A DNA stretch of 64,000 bases from Leptospira biflexa serovar Patoc strain 'Patoc 1 (Paris)' (GTDB lineage: Bacteria > Spirochaetota > Leptospiria > Leptospirales > Leptospiraceae): positions 3,297,001-3,361,000 of the forward strand of contig NC_010602.1 of assembly GCF_000017685.1 (NCBI RefSeq), written 5' to 3'. Each line of letters opens with the position of its first letter. The first letter of the stretch is position 1. This document shows positions 17,953 to 25,606 of this stretch, piece by piece. Made by a program: the position numbers and the translations under genes. The notes beneath the pieces were generated by a model. The model saw only the letters and a program-made list of their open reading frames with translations. It was not told where the DNA came from and ran no database searches.

Positions 17953-19230
17953 ATGCAAAAAATCAAAAAAATCTTTCAAATATTAAAGGCAGAACTCAAA
18001 AAAGAAGGAGTATTAAAAAACTCTTTCTTTGTCAGTAGCTCTAAAGCGATTTCTGCTGTTACAAACCTTGTATTTATGATTTATTCCGTCAATTTGCTGA
18101 GCAAAGTTGAAAACGGAAAACTCCAATACTTCCTTGGATTCCTACCAGTTGTCCTTGCTGTTGCCGAATTTGGATTGCCCAATGCACTTATAAAATACAT
18201 CTCTCCAATGGCAGAGAAAAAAGAAAATCCAGGTGCCATCTTAAACGCTTCTCTCCGAATTAAATTTTACTCTTTTTTATTTTTATCTTTTGTTACATTG
18301 ATCGCTTATATCACAAGTGATGAAAACTATTTAGTCTTATTACTTTTGTTATTTGGTGGAATCATCATTTCTTTTATCTCGTATTTTGAAAGTTTATTCG
18401 TATCATACAGAAAGTATAAATCATTATCTCTTTGGAATCCTCTTCCCAATGTAGTTCGTTTATTACTTCTCATTTATTTTTCAGAAACAAATTCACATCC
18501 ATTGACTTACATGGATATTTTAGCAATTTTTTGTATTGCTCCCATTTTTGTTTTATTCTTATTTTTTTTATTCTTCGGGAAAGAGGAAATTTCATTTTCA
18601 GCCGAAGCAAAAGAAATCCATCTCAATGAAAAGAAACTTCTCCTTTTTAATTTGTGGGCATTTGCTGCCTCCATTTTTGCCATTTTATCGGATCGGATGG
18701 AAATTTTCTTTTTAAACCAATTCCATCCACCAGAAATTGTAGCAGATTATGGAACCGCCTTGCAACTGTTTAGCGGATTTATCATTATCCTCGCCACATT
18801 CAATTCAATCATTTATCCAAAATTAGCAAGGCTTGCGGAAACGGAAGAATTCCCAACAGTTCTTAAAAAATCTGTTTTTTTAGGTGGGATGATCGCTCTT
18901 TGTTTGGCACCAGGCATTTTACTTGCTGAACCCATCTTGACTTTGTTATTCGGAACAAAATATACCAATTCGATTTCAGTTTTTAAAATTCTTTATCCAA
19001 ATTTTCTTTTACAATTGGTATTTGCTCCATTAGGTACAGCTTTGTTTGCTTTGGGATTACCAAGATTACTAGCGGGACTTGCTTTACTCAGACTCGTATT
19101 TGGAGCTCTTTTTGATTATTGGATCATTCCAGATTTTGGGGCAAACGGCGCCGCAGTTTCTTTGTTTTTAGGTCAAATCGTATCTTGGTTACTATTGACC
19201 GGATACTTTATGGCTTACTTTCGGAAATAA
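17953..19230 (+). CDS. Polysaccharide (lipid-linked oligosaccharide) flippase, Wzx/MurJ-like fold
   Basis: The 425-residue protein has about 12 hydrophobic segments after a cytoplasmic basic N-terminus (MQKIKKIFQILKAELKKEG). The first segments (NSFFVSSSKAISAVTNLVFMI, ...VLAVAEFGLPNALIKYISP) match polysaccharide biosynthesis or oligosaccharide flippases of the MOP superfamily, which move undecaprenyl-linked units across the inner membrane. A late PNFLLQLVFAPLGTALFALG and a C-terminal GANGAAVSLFLGQ are also typical. It follows the PAP2 gene by 3 bp and overlaps the convergent gene at 19208 by 23 bp. The glycan carried cannot be told. Confidence 0.8.
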   Translation: MQKIKKIFQILKAELKKEGVLKNSFFVSSSKAISAVTNLVFMIYSVNLLSKVENGKLQYFLGFLPVVLAVAEFGLPNALIKYISPMAEKKENPGAILNASLRIKFYSFLFLSFVTLIAYITSDENYLVLLLLLFGGIIISFISYFESLFVSYRKYKSLSLWNPLPNVVRLLLLIYFSETNSHPLTYMDILAIFCIAPIFVLFLFFLFFGKEEISFSAEAKEIHLNEKKLLLFNLWAFAASIFAILSDRMEIFFLNQFHPPEIVADYGTALQLFSGFIIILATFNSIIYPKLARLAETEEFPTVLKKSVFLGGMIALCLAPGILLAEPILTLLFGTKYTNSISVFKILYPNFLLQLVFAPLGTALFALGLPRLLAGLALLRLVFGALFDYWIIPDFGANGAAVSLFLGQIVSWLLLTGYFMAYFRK

Positions 19231-19834
19231 CATATTCATAAATCTTTTGGTAATTTATTATCAGTTTTTCCCACTCATTTGGACTTAGATTTGTCCCATA
19301 TAACTTTTGATAGGCTTCCTTGGCAGTTTTTCCTTCAGCCAAATATTCTTTTAATTTTAATAAAACCAACTTAAATTGTATGGAATCAATTTGAATGTCA
19401 TAATCTCGATTGATTTTCACACCAAAAGATAATTCAAATTCTCTCACGAAAATTTCGGATAAAGCAAGAATTCCGTAACCCTTTGCCTGAGTCGGTTGTA
19501 AATCCGTTCTTGTTTTAGCCCAAGCTAATAAAAATAAAGAAGGGATCGGCGGATACTCACCTAACATCGTTCCATCTGGCAATTGTAATTTTTGAGAAAA
19601 TCTAACGATCGCTCGTGCGAGTTCTTTTTTGCGTCTATGACTTAAATTGGAAGTTTGATTCTGATTTAAATAAGAAACGATGACTGTTTCTTCCTTACTG
19701 TGGTCAGTTTTTTCAAAAAATCGACTAAGATCATAGGAAAATCGAGTGTCAGCTTCTCGAAAAGAAAATACAACAAGGAGTAATGGGAAAATGAGAAGAA
19801 ATCCATGTCGATATTTCAGGAGTATTTTCTTCAT
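19208..19834 (-). CDS. Exported helical protein of unknown function
   Basis: The 208-residue product starts with a basic stretch and one hydrophobic helix (FLLIFPLLLVVFSF, residues 12-25) that is a signal or membrane anchor. The rest is helical and hydrophilic. The region GYGILALSEIFVREFELSFG near 120 recalls, weakly, the first helix of lytic transglycosylase-like domains, but the expected glutamate and GLMQ motif are not present, so no function is given. Its 3' end overlaps the flippase gene by 23 bp on the opposite strand. It lies 53 bp downstream of the response-regulator gene at 19888 and may be transcribed with it. Confidence 0.6.
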   Translation of the reverse strand: MKKILLKYRHGFLLIFPLLLVVFSFREADTRFSYDLSRFFEKTDHSKEETVIVSYLNQNQTSNLSHRRKKELARAIVRFSQKLQLPDGTMLGEYPPIPSLFLLAWAKTRTDLQPTQAKGYGILALSEIFVREFELSFGVKINRDYDIQIDSIQFKLVLLKLKEYLAEGKTAKEAYQKLYGTNLSPNEWEKLIINYQKIYEYVISESKP

Positions 19835-19887
19835 CTTTTATAGTATCGGAAAAGTTTGTATCTTGATTCTTTCTTTTTTTCTAAACT

Positions 19888-20778
19888 TCAATGTACAATT
19901 CGATTCCAAGTTTTGAAAAAACGTACCTCATTGCCCTTTTCATTATAAACAATAGAATCAATATTCATCTTGGCTAAAAAAATCCCACGTCCACTGACCA
20001 AATTGGCACTTGGATTTTCGATTGGATTGGGAATACTACTGACAGCAAATCCATTCCCTTCATCTCGAATCACAACTGTCACTCCGACATCGTCCATTAG
20101 TAACTCTACAAAAACAGAAGAATTGGTGTCCGCACACCTTTCGTCCACAAACTTAAAATAATCTAAATTAGATTCTAAACATTCTTGTTTTTCCGCATAA
20201 CTCACTCCAGCGACACCATGTTCAATAGCATTCGCCAAAAGTTCATACAATACAATTTTGATCGAAATCAAATCTTCAGTCGAAGCATGCGGTGAATTTA
20301 AAATTTGTTTGGTTAAAAAAGCAATATAAGAAGTTAATTTTTTGATTTGAGGTTTTAATTTAATTTTACAATCACCACTAAATTGTGTGATCTCTCCACT
20401 ATTATAAAGTAAAGTGAGGTCAATATCAGCATTTTCAAATTTTTTGATTCGCGATCGGAGAGCTTCCATCCGAAAGGGTTTTAGGAAAAAGTCCACGGCC
20501 CCCATTCGAAATACATCAATAGCAATTTGAATATCACTATCACCAGTGATGACGAGAAATGGTGTTTGATTTCCATCTGCTCTTAATTTTTGGATGAATT
20601 GGATTCCATTTAATTTTGGTAAGCTGATATCTGAAATGATAAGATCAAAAGTATTTTGATTAGAAATAGCAAGTGCCTCCATCCCATCGGAGGCAAGTGT
20701 GACATTAAATTCGTCTTTGAAGTATTCCCAAAACAATTCTCGGATTGTTTCTTCGTCGTCTACAAAAAGGATTTTCAT
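19888..20778 (-). CDS. Response regulator fused to RsbW-like ATPase
   Basis: The N-terminal 120 residues are a complete receiver domain: acidic pair DDEE at 7-10, phospho-acceptor Asp in IISDISLP near 52, Thr in LVITGD near 78 and Lys in FLKPF near 103. The C-terminal part (about 150-296) is a HATPase of the RsbW/SpoIIAB anti-sigma kinase type, with ELLANAIEHG (N box) and DEGNGF and GRGIFLAK (G boxes). A histidine-kinase dimerisation domain is absent. The likely role is a phosphorylation-gated serine kinase or anti-sigma module in a partner switch, which suits the SpoIIE phosphatases at 44766 and 60143. No STAS antagonist lies beside it. Confidence 0.85.
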   Translation of the reverse strand: MKILFVDDEETIRELFWEYFKDEFNVTLASDGMEALAISNQNTFDLIISDISLPKLNGIQFIQKLRADGNQTPFLVITGDSDIQIAIDVFRMGAVDFFLKPFRMEALRSRIKKFENADIDLTLLYNSGEITQFSGDCKIKLKPQIKKLTSYIAFLTKQILNSPHASTEDLISIKIVLYELLANAIEHGVAGVSYAEKQECLESNLDYFKFVDERCADTNSSVFVELLMDDVGVTVVIRDEGNGFAVSSIPNPIENPSANLVSGRGIFLAKMNIDSIVYNEKGNEVRFFKTWNRIVH

Positions 20779-20840
20779 AAAAAATGGCTTAGGAAAATAG
20801 AATGCCTAAACTATAACAATTGTAAATCTATTTTTGAAAA

Positions 20841-22205
20841 TTAGTCTTCCAGGTTGTAAGAACGACCTAATTTATATGTTGTTTGCAGTTCTTGTTGGAG
20901 ATCTAAAATCTCTTTTTTTGTGAAAAAAGCGATTTTACCTCCTGACAATTCAAACGCATAGTAAGTGGTCTCTTCGGACTGTAGGAGGTTTTTCAATTGG
21001 CCTAAGGAACTAATGCGAGTTCCATTTACCTTTTCCAAAACCAAATCTTGGAAGTCCTGGTATCCTAGGTTTCCTTCTAGGGGAAAAACACGGCTGAGAA
21101 TGACAATTTTTTCACGAACTGGATGGACTTTCTTTTGGTAATAATCGGAAAGATAAACCAGTTTTTTTTCAGACTTCACCCGGTATTCTGAACCAAATTC
21201 TTTTAAATACGCACTGGAAAGTTCCGTAAAGAAAAACCCACCAACAATTAGATACAATGGCCTACGATTTTTGGCTTCTTCTGGAATCAAAAAATGATTC
21301 GAATCATAAGATCGTAAATCATATGATACATTTGTATTTTGAAAATTACGATGCAGACTCAGTTTGACTGTTTCACCTAATTCTCGCAAACGCCCATCGG
21401 ACTTTCGTAAAACCAAGTCAAAAATTTTATCAGCCCGATCCCATTCATCTACTTTAGAAAGTGGAATGGAATTGATCGTTGTAACCAAATCACCAGGGAA
21501 TAAATTATAAGCTGGACCAACTCCTGGAATCACTTCAGTCACAAGAAGAGGATTTGGAAAAGACTTTGAATAAAATTCCTTTTCAGAGGGAGTTAAGTTG
21601 ACATCAAATAAAAAACCAGGATGAGGAAAGGATTTACCACCAGATCTTAAAAACAATTCTACATATTCTGTAGGGATTAAAAAATCAGAAATAGTAATTC
21701 CGCATAACAGTTGATTCTTGAAGAAAAAATCGGCTCCTTCAGGCTTTTTTTGTTCTAAGATATATGCCTTGATTGGAGTTTTTGAAAAGGGTAAATAAAC
21801 GTATCTCGTTTTGCCAGATGGACATTGTTGGTTGGTGAGTTTTACATCTAATCCAACTGGTTTTGGAAGTTTTTGCATTCCAGATGCTTCAAGGAGCAAA
21901 AATCCCGTTTCTTCATCATAAGCTTTGATACTTAATTTTGGTACCGAATAATCAAAAGATTCAAATTCAGCATACACAGGATTTTGTTTTGATAGAGTGA
22001 CACCAAAAAAAAGCCCTTTTCCTAAATGGATGATGTTTATTTTACGAGAGAATGGTTCTCCTACGAGCCATGGATTTTGGTGGCTCGTTTTTTGAAAGGT
22101 GACTCGAGACTCAATGACTCGTTTGTCTTCGAATTCTTCTGCAATAAGATTTGATGCAGTAAAAACGAATAAAAAAAGTAATACAAACGACTTATAGTTC
22201 TTCAT
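20841..22205 (-). CDS. HtrA-like protein lacking the protease triad, with PDZ-like regions
   Basis: The start is set at ATG 22205, which gives the signal peptide MKNYKSFVLLFLFVFTASNL; the ATG at 22217 would add four residues. About 455 residues follow the layout of its upstream neighbour: a beta-rich trypsin-like region (about 25-200), a PDZ-like domain with PGVGPAYNLFPGDLVTTING-type features near 230-260, and a C-terminal PDZ-like region with VNGTRISSLGQLKNLL near 400. The TNAH, DLALL and GNSGG motifs are all missing, so it should be catalytically dead. It overlaps the active protease gene by 14 bp. A partner or regulator of that protease in the periplasm is the simplest reading. Confidence 0.68.
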   Translation of the reverse strand: MKNYKSFVLLFLFVFTASNLIAEEFEDKRVIESRVTFQKTSHQNPWLVGEPFSRKINIIHLGKGLFFGVTLSKQNPVYAEFESFDYSVPKLSIKAYDEETGFLLLEASGMQKLPKPVGLDVKLTNQQCPSGKTRYVYLPFSKTPIKAYILEQKKPEGADFFFKNQLLCGITISDFLIPTEYVELFLRSGGKSFPHPGFLFDVNLTPSEKEFYSKSFPNPLLVTEVIPGVGPAYNLFPGDLVTTINSIPLSKVDEWDRADKIFDLVLRKSDGRLRELGETVKLSLHRNFQNTNVSYDLRSYDSNHFLIPEEAKNRRPLYLIVGGFFFTELSSAYLKEFGSEYRVKSEKKLVYLSDYYQKKVHPVREKIVILSRVFPLEGNLGYQDFQDLVLEKVNGTRISSLGQLKNLLQSEETTYYAFELSGGKIAFFTKKEILDLQQELQTTYKLGRSYNLED

Positions 22206-23649
22206 AATTAGCACCATATCTTTTTTTGACTCTTTGGTTCATTTGGTAAATGGATTCGGGGCGCAGTACAATCGGTAAGTCCATTCCACGAAATTTTAGG
22301 ACGATCATTCCACGTTTATTCTCTTTCCAAATCGACTTAAATTCATTCAAATCTTTTGGCACTTTCCCATTGATAGATTCTACTACTTTGTATTTGTATT
22401 TTTTATATTTGGAAGTTTCAGGATCGCTAAATGCATAACTAAGAACAATGTCTCTAGTGGTATACCGATAAAGTAGATCTTGAATGAAATAACTATAGTG
22501 GTATTGTAACGAACTATCTAAATCACCATCCTCTGAATGGAAAAAAGATCTGGTGATTGGTTGGAACACAAACCCTGCTTGTAAAAAATAGTCTTCGGTT
22601 GCATCGCGATATAATTCTAGAGCGTAATTTTTTTGTAAGTTTACTTCGGCCTGGTTTTGTTTACCGGCTCGATAAAAACTAATCGTTACTTTTGAATTCA
22701 ATTGTTTGTCTTCAATCCAATCGATAATGAATTCTTTTTTATTGGACAATTTTAACTCCCCATCGTTGGAGATAGGGATTCCGTCAAATGCTGTTACAAA
22801 ATCTTTTTCCTTCAGCACTTTCGAGAATGTGGAAGAAGGATAAATACGATTCACAAAAATTCCAGTTTCCGAAGCCGGAACTTTCATTGCTTGTTTTAAA
22901 CTTTTTGGATTTCCGTTCTGAAAGGTGAATCCTATGTTTGGGAAGCCATCATACTTTCCATCATTTATATCTTCCAAAAAATGACGAATGATATCATTCG
23001 AAATGAGATAAGCAATTCCCTGTTCCAAAGTGCTGATTTGAAACACAAGACCTACCACTTTTCCATTTTGAACAGCTGGCCCACCTGAATTCCCAGGTTG
23101 GATGTTGGCAGATATTTTTAATACATTACGATAATCTAACCCGGAATAGGTGTATCGATTTTTTTCGAAGCGAAGGATGGATCCTTTTTCTACTGATAAA
23201 CTATCATTTCCGTTCGGAAAACCAAGTAATAGTACATCAGAACCTAAGTTTGGAATTCCTTCTAATAAGGTTAATGAAGTAGTTTGTTCTGCAAAATCAG
23301 GATCATTCACTTGTAATAATGCTAAATCACAATCATATCCTATGAATTTAACATCAGCTAAGTATTCCTTTTTTGTAAAACTACTTCTTACCAAAATCCG
23401 TTTTGCATCTCGAACGACATGTGCATTGGTCAAAATCGTTTGGTTTGGCAAAACGAGTCCTGATCCAAATCCAGTGTAGAGATTTTTTTTCATCCAAGGT
23501 TGGGTTTTATTTTCTGTGTTAAAACCTTCATTCCGGATGAGAACCACTGAGCGAAAAATAGAATCCACAGCTGGCTCTGATTCCGTTTGTGAAAAAGCGG
23601 AATGACTCCAAATTAGGATGGTAAAACAAACGATTATAATCTTATTCAT
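22192..23649 (-). CDS. Periplasmic trypsin-like serine protease, HtrA/Deg family
   Basis: After a signal peptide (KIIIVCFTILIWSHSAFSQ) the 485-residue protein has a full catalytic triad: His77 in LTNAHVV, Asp108 in YDCDLALL and Ser188 in QPGNSGGPA. A PDZ domain follows at about 235-330 (ETGIFVNRIYPSSTFSKVL, VTAFDGIPIS) and a second, longer C-terminal domain at about 345-485, as in the Deg9/Deg10-like branch rather than classic DegP. It should degrade misfolded or specific envelope proteins. It lies in a three-gene unit with overlaps of 8 bp upstream and 14 bp downstream. No strong ribosome site precedes the ATG, so coupling to the upstream gene is likely. Confidence 0.9.
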   Translation of the reverse strand: MNKIIIVCFTILIWSHSAFSQTESEPAVDSIFRSVVLIRNEGFNTENKTQPWMKKNLYTGFGSGLVLPNQTILTNAHVVRDAKRILVRSSFTKKEYLADVKFIGYDCDLALLQVNDPDFAEQTTSLTLLEGIPNLGSDVLLLGFPNGNDSLSVEKGSILRFEKNRYTYSGLDYRNVLKISANIQPGNSGGPAVQNGKVVGLVFQISTLEQGIAYLISNDIIRHFLEDINDGKYDGFPNIGFTFQNGNPKSLKQAMKVPASETGIFVNRIYPSSTFSKVLKEKDFVTAFDGIPISNDGELKLSNKKEFIIDWIEDKQLNSKVTISFYRAGKQNQAEVNLQKNYALELYRDATEDYFLQAGFVFQPITRSFFHSEDGDLDSSLQYHYSYFIQDLLYRYTTRDIVLSYAFSDPETSKYKKYKYKVVESINGKVPKDLNEFKSIWKENKRGMIVLKFRGMDLPIVLRPESIYQMNQRVKKRYGANYEEL

Positions 23650-24517
23650 AATACAAAATGACTTTCTCCCAAATGATTTGAGTTTCTGAAATTTTTTTAA
23701 GGAGAGCTTTTCCTAAAACTCGTTCCCCAACTTTGGGGTCTCTCCAAATGGTATTGGAAACCATCAATTCACCACTAGCCGAAGCTGGAACTCGTATCAA
23801 ACGATATACAGAATCTTTTACACAAGTTATGCGAAAAACATAAGAAACCGTTTGGTCCCAATAAAAACTTTGGTCTTTTTCCAAATACTCCAATGGACAA
23901 GAGGTATCAAAAAAAACTTCTAAATCGGAAGGGACTTCTTTCCTTCGTTTTGGATTCTGTGCAATCGACTGGAAATAAAATAAATTGGGATTCTGAATGG
24001 GTTTGTAACTCGTTGGTCGAACATATTTCTCATCACCCGATCGTTTTTGTTTTTTTTGAGGGTAATCTAATTCCGTATCATCCAAATTATTTTTGGGTTC
24101 GTATCCCGTGTGTGTATTTGAAAAATGAAGTCCTGTTTCTATTTCTAAAAATTGTTTTTTCCCAATCCGTTGAACAGCCTTTAAGCGAAATTCACCTTGT
24201 CCGATTTTATTTTTTTTCTGTGATAAAAATTCAATGAAACTTGGTTCCTCACTTTCTTGGCAACTGAGACGGTAATAGGTAACCGAAGAAAGTTTTGAGG
24301 CAAGTTCTAGTCTGCAATTGCCATCTTCCAATGGATAAAGAGATTTTTTTCGAATTTTTCGTTGGAGTTCTGACGGCAATTTCCCTTCTTTCCATTTGCC
24401 GATCTCTTCTTTTAAGGAAAGTAATGACTGATCCAATGGAATTTTGTCAGCAAATAGATGGGCCAACGAAAATATATATAAAATCACACCTAAGTTTATT
24501 GAAACATGCCAATTCAT
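23642..24517 (-). CDS. Exported protein of unknown function, first gene of HtrA operon
   Basis: This 291-residue protein has a signal peptide (VILYIFSLAHLFADKI, residues 9-24) and then a hydrophilic, lysine-rich, partly beta chain with two pairs of cysteines (near 68/84 and 206/233) that could form disulphides in the periplasm. No known domain is recognised. Its 3' end overlaps the HtrA protease start by 8 bp, so the two are translated together and the product probably acts with the protease. It is divergent from the rhodanese-fold gene at 24690 over 172 bp (24518-24689), which contain T-rich and G-rich runs but no gene that I can see. Confidence 0.68.
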   Translation of the reverse strand: MNWHVSINLGVILYIFSLAHLFADKIPLDQSLLSLKEEIGKWKEGKLPSELQRKIRKKSLYPLEDGNCRLELASKLSSVTYYRLSCQESEEPSFIEFLSQKKNKIGQGEFRLKAVQRIGKKQFLEIETGLHFSNTHTGYEPKNNLDDTELDYPQKKQKRSGDEKYVRPTSYKPIQNPNLFYFQSIAQNPKRRKEVPSDLEVFFDTSCPLEYLEKDQSFYWDQTVSYVFRITCVKDSVYRLIRVPASASGELMVSNTIWRDPKVGERVLGKALLKKISETQIIWEKVILYYE

Positions 24518-24689
24518 GGATTACCGACTATCTTAAGTATCGGATTCTGCACCCCTTAGAATCAACTCTTGAACAATTGATTTCTTATCTCATTATGTCC
24601 CAGACCTGAGAGGATTTTTTTTTTTGGTTTTCAGACTTTCAAAAATTCGAGGGGGGGAAAAGTAATGTAAGAAATAGGAGAATACTTTT

Positions 24690-25541
24690 TTGAACTGGAA
24701 CTTTCTTAAAACCGAAATAGAACCTGGTGACTTCCTCATCGATTGTCGTTCCCAATCAGCATATGAAGAAGAAACGTTAGAAGGTGCTTACTACTATCCA
24801 TTTATCAAAAAAGCATTCGGCTCGGACGCAGAATCCCAAAAGAAATTATATGGCCCGATGGCCGCCGTGGTCCAAGAGTTTCAAAAATCAAAAAAGGCTC
24901 GGATCATCGTTTTTGACGAAGGAATGGGGATGTTTTCCACTCGGATGGTCTACTTACTCCGAGGAATGGGAATCAAAGAGGCTTATGTTCTCGGGCAAAA
25001 ATGGCCTGCAACGGGCAAAAAAGCAAAAGGGGAGTTAAAGATCGAACCTCCTATTGCAGACAAGGCGAAACCCATTGAAGGTGTTGTCGACAAAGCCTTT
25101 ATGGAACGTAATCTTACCAAACTCCAAATCTTCGATGCAAGGACAATGGACGAATATGAAGGTCGTTTGCCACGACTCACAGCCCCAGAAGAAGGGACAC
25201 TCTGTGGTCGATTGCCTGGTGCTTTCCTTTGGGATTGGAGGAATTTATACGACGGTGAAGCCAATCTCATTGAACGTTCCTTGTTCAAAAAACGCCTGAA
25301 TGGTTTTCCCTTCATGCCAGAAAGACCCACTGTCATTTATGATTATAATGGTGCCAGATCTTGTTTACTTGCACTGATGTTACGAGAAGCAGGATACATA
25401 GATGTGACAACCTACCAAGGTTCCTGGTTTGAATGGAGAAAGTCTAACCTTCCCAAACAAGCTGTTGCAGTATTCGGTGCCAAACAAGGGGCAGCTGCCG
25501 CAGCTCCAAGAGTCGGCGGGGTCGATCGCAAGAAAGTCTAA
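24690..25541 (+). CDS. Two-domain rhodanese-fold protein without the catalytic cysteine
   Basis: The 283-residue protein aligns with two-domain thiosulfate/3-mercaptopyruvate sulfurtransferases: N-terminal domain with [19 protein letters not shown] near 15, C-terminal domain with [12 protein letters not shown] near 148 and the end motif GSWFEW near 244. In active enzymes the C-terminal loop holds a cysteine right after the strand (YCxxG). Here the loop reads [10 protein letters not shown], so Asp218 takes that place, and the N-terminal loop also has Asp (VFDEGMG, residue 76). Sulfur transfer by the usual route is therefore unlikely; Cys225 is nearby but on the helix. TTG at 24690 follows TAGGAG by 9 bases. 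A binding or regulatory role is inferred. Confidence 0.8.
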   Translation: MNWNFLKTEIEPGDFLIDCRSQSAYEEETLEGAYYYPFIKKAFGSDAESQKKLYGPMAAVVQEFQKSKKARIIVFDEGMGMFSTRMVYLLRGMGIKEAYVLGQKWPATGKKAKGELKIEPPIADKAKPIEGVVDKAFMERNLTKLQIFDARTMDEYEGRLPRLTAPEEGTLCGRLPGAFLWDWRNLYDGEANLIERSLFKKRLNGFPFMPERPTVIYDYNGARSCLLALMLREAGYIDVTTYQGSWFEWRKSNLPKQAVAVFGAKQGAAAAAPRVGGVDRKKV

Positions 25542-25563
25542 AAAAAGATTTACGAATCCTTTG

Positions 25564-25606
25564 ACCATCGGTTCACTAAGCTCTCGCTCTTGGAGGATCC
25601 GATGGT
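25564..25606 (+). promoter_or_regulatory. Hairpin that can hide the start codon of the GH31 gene
   Basis: ACCATCGG (25564-25571) is complementary to CCGATGGT (25599-25606), which contains the ATG start codon at 25602-25604. The 27-base loop includes the ribosome site GGAGG (25592-25596). In the RNA this stem would bury the start codon, so translation could depend on melting, on a bound factor or on ribosomes from the upstream gene that ends at 25541. Confidence 0.4.

Noticed and set aside
19208..19834. Lytic transglycosylase
   Set aside because: A weak resemblance of one helix only; the catalytic Glu and the GLMQ motif are absent.
24295..24609. Plus-strand open frame of 104 residues
   Set aside because: It lies antisense to the exported protein at 23642-24517, lacks a ribosome site and has no protein-like features.
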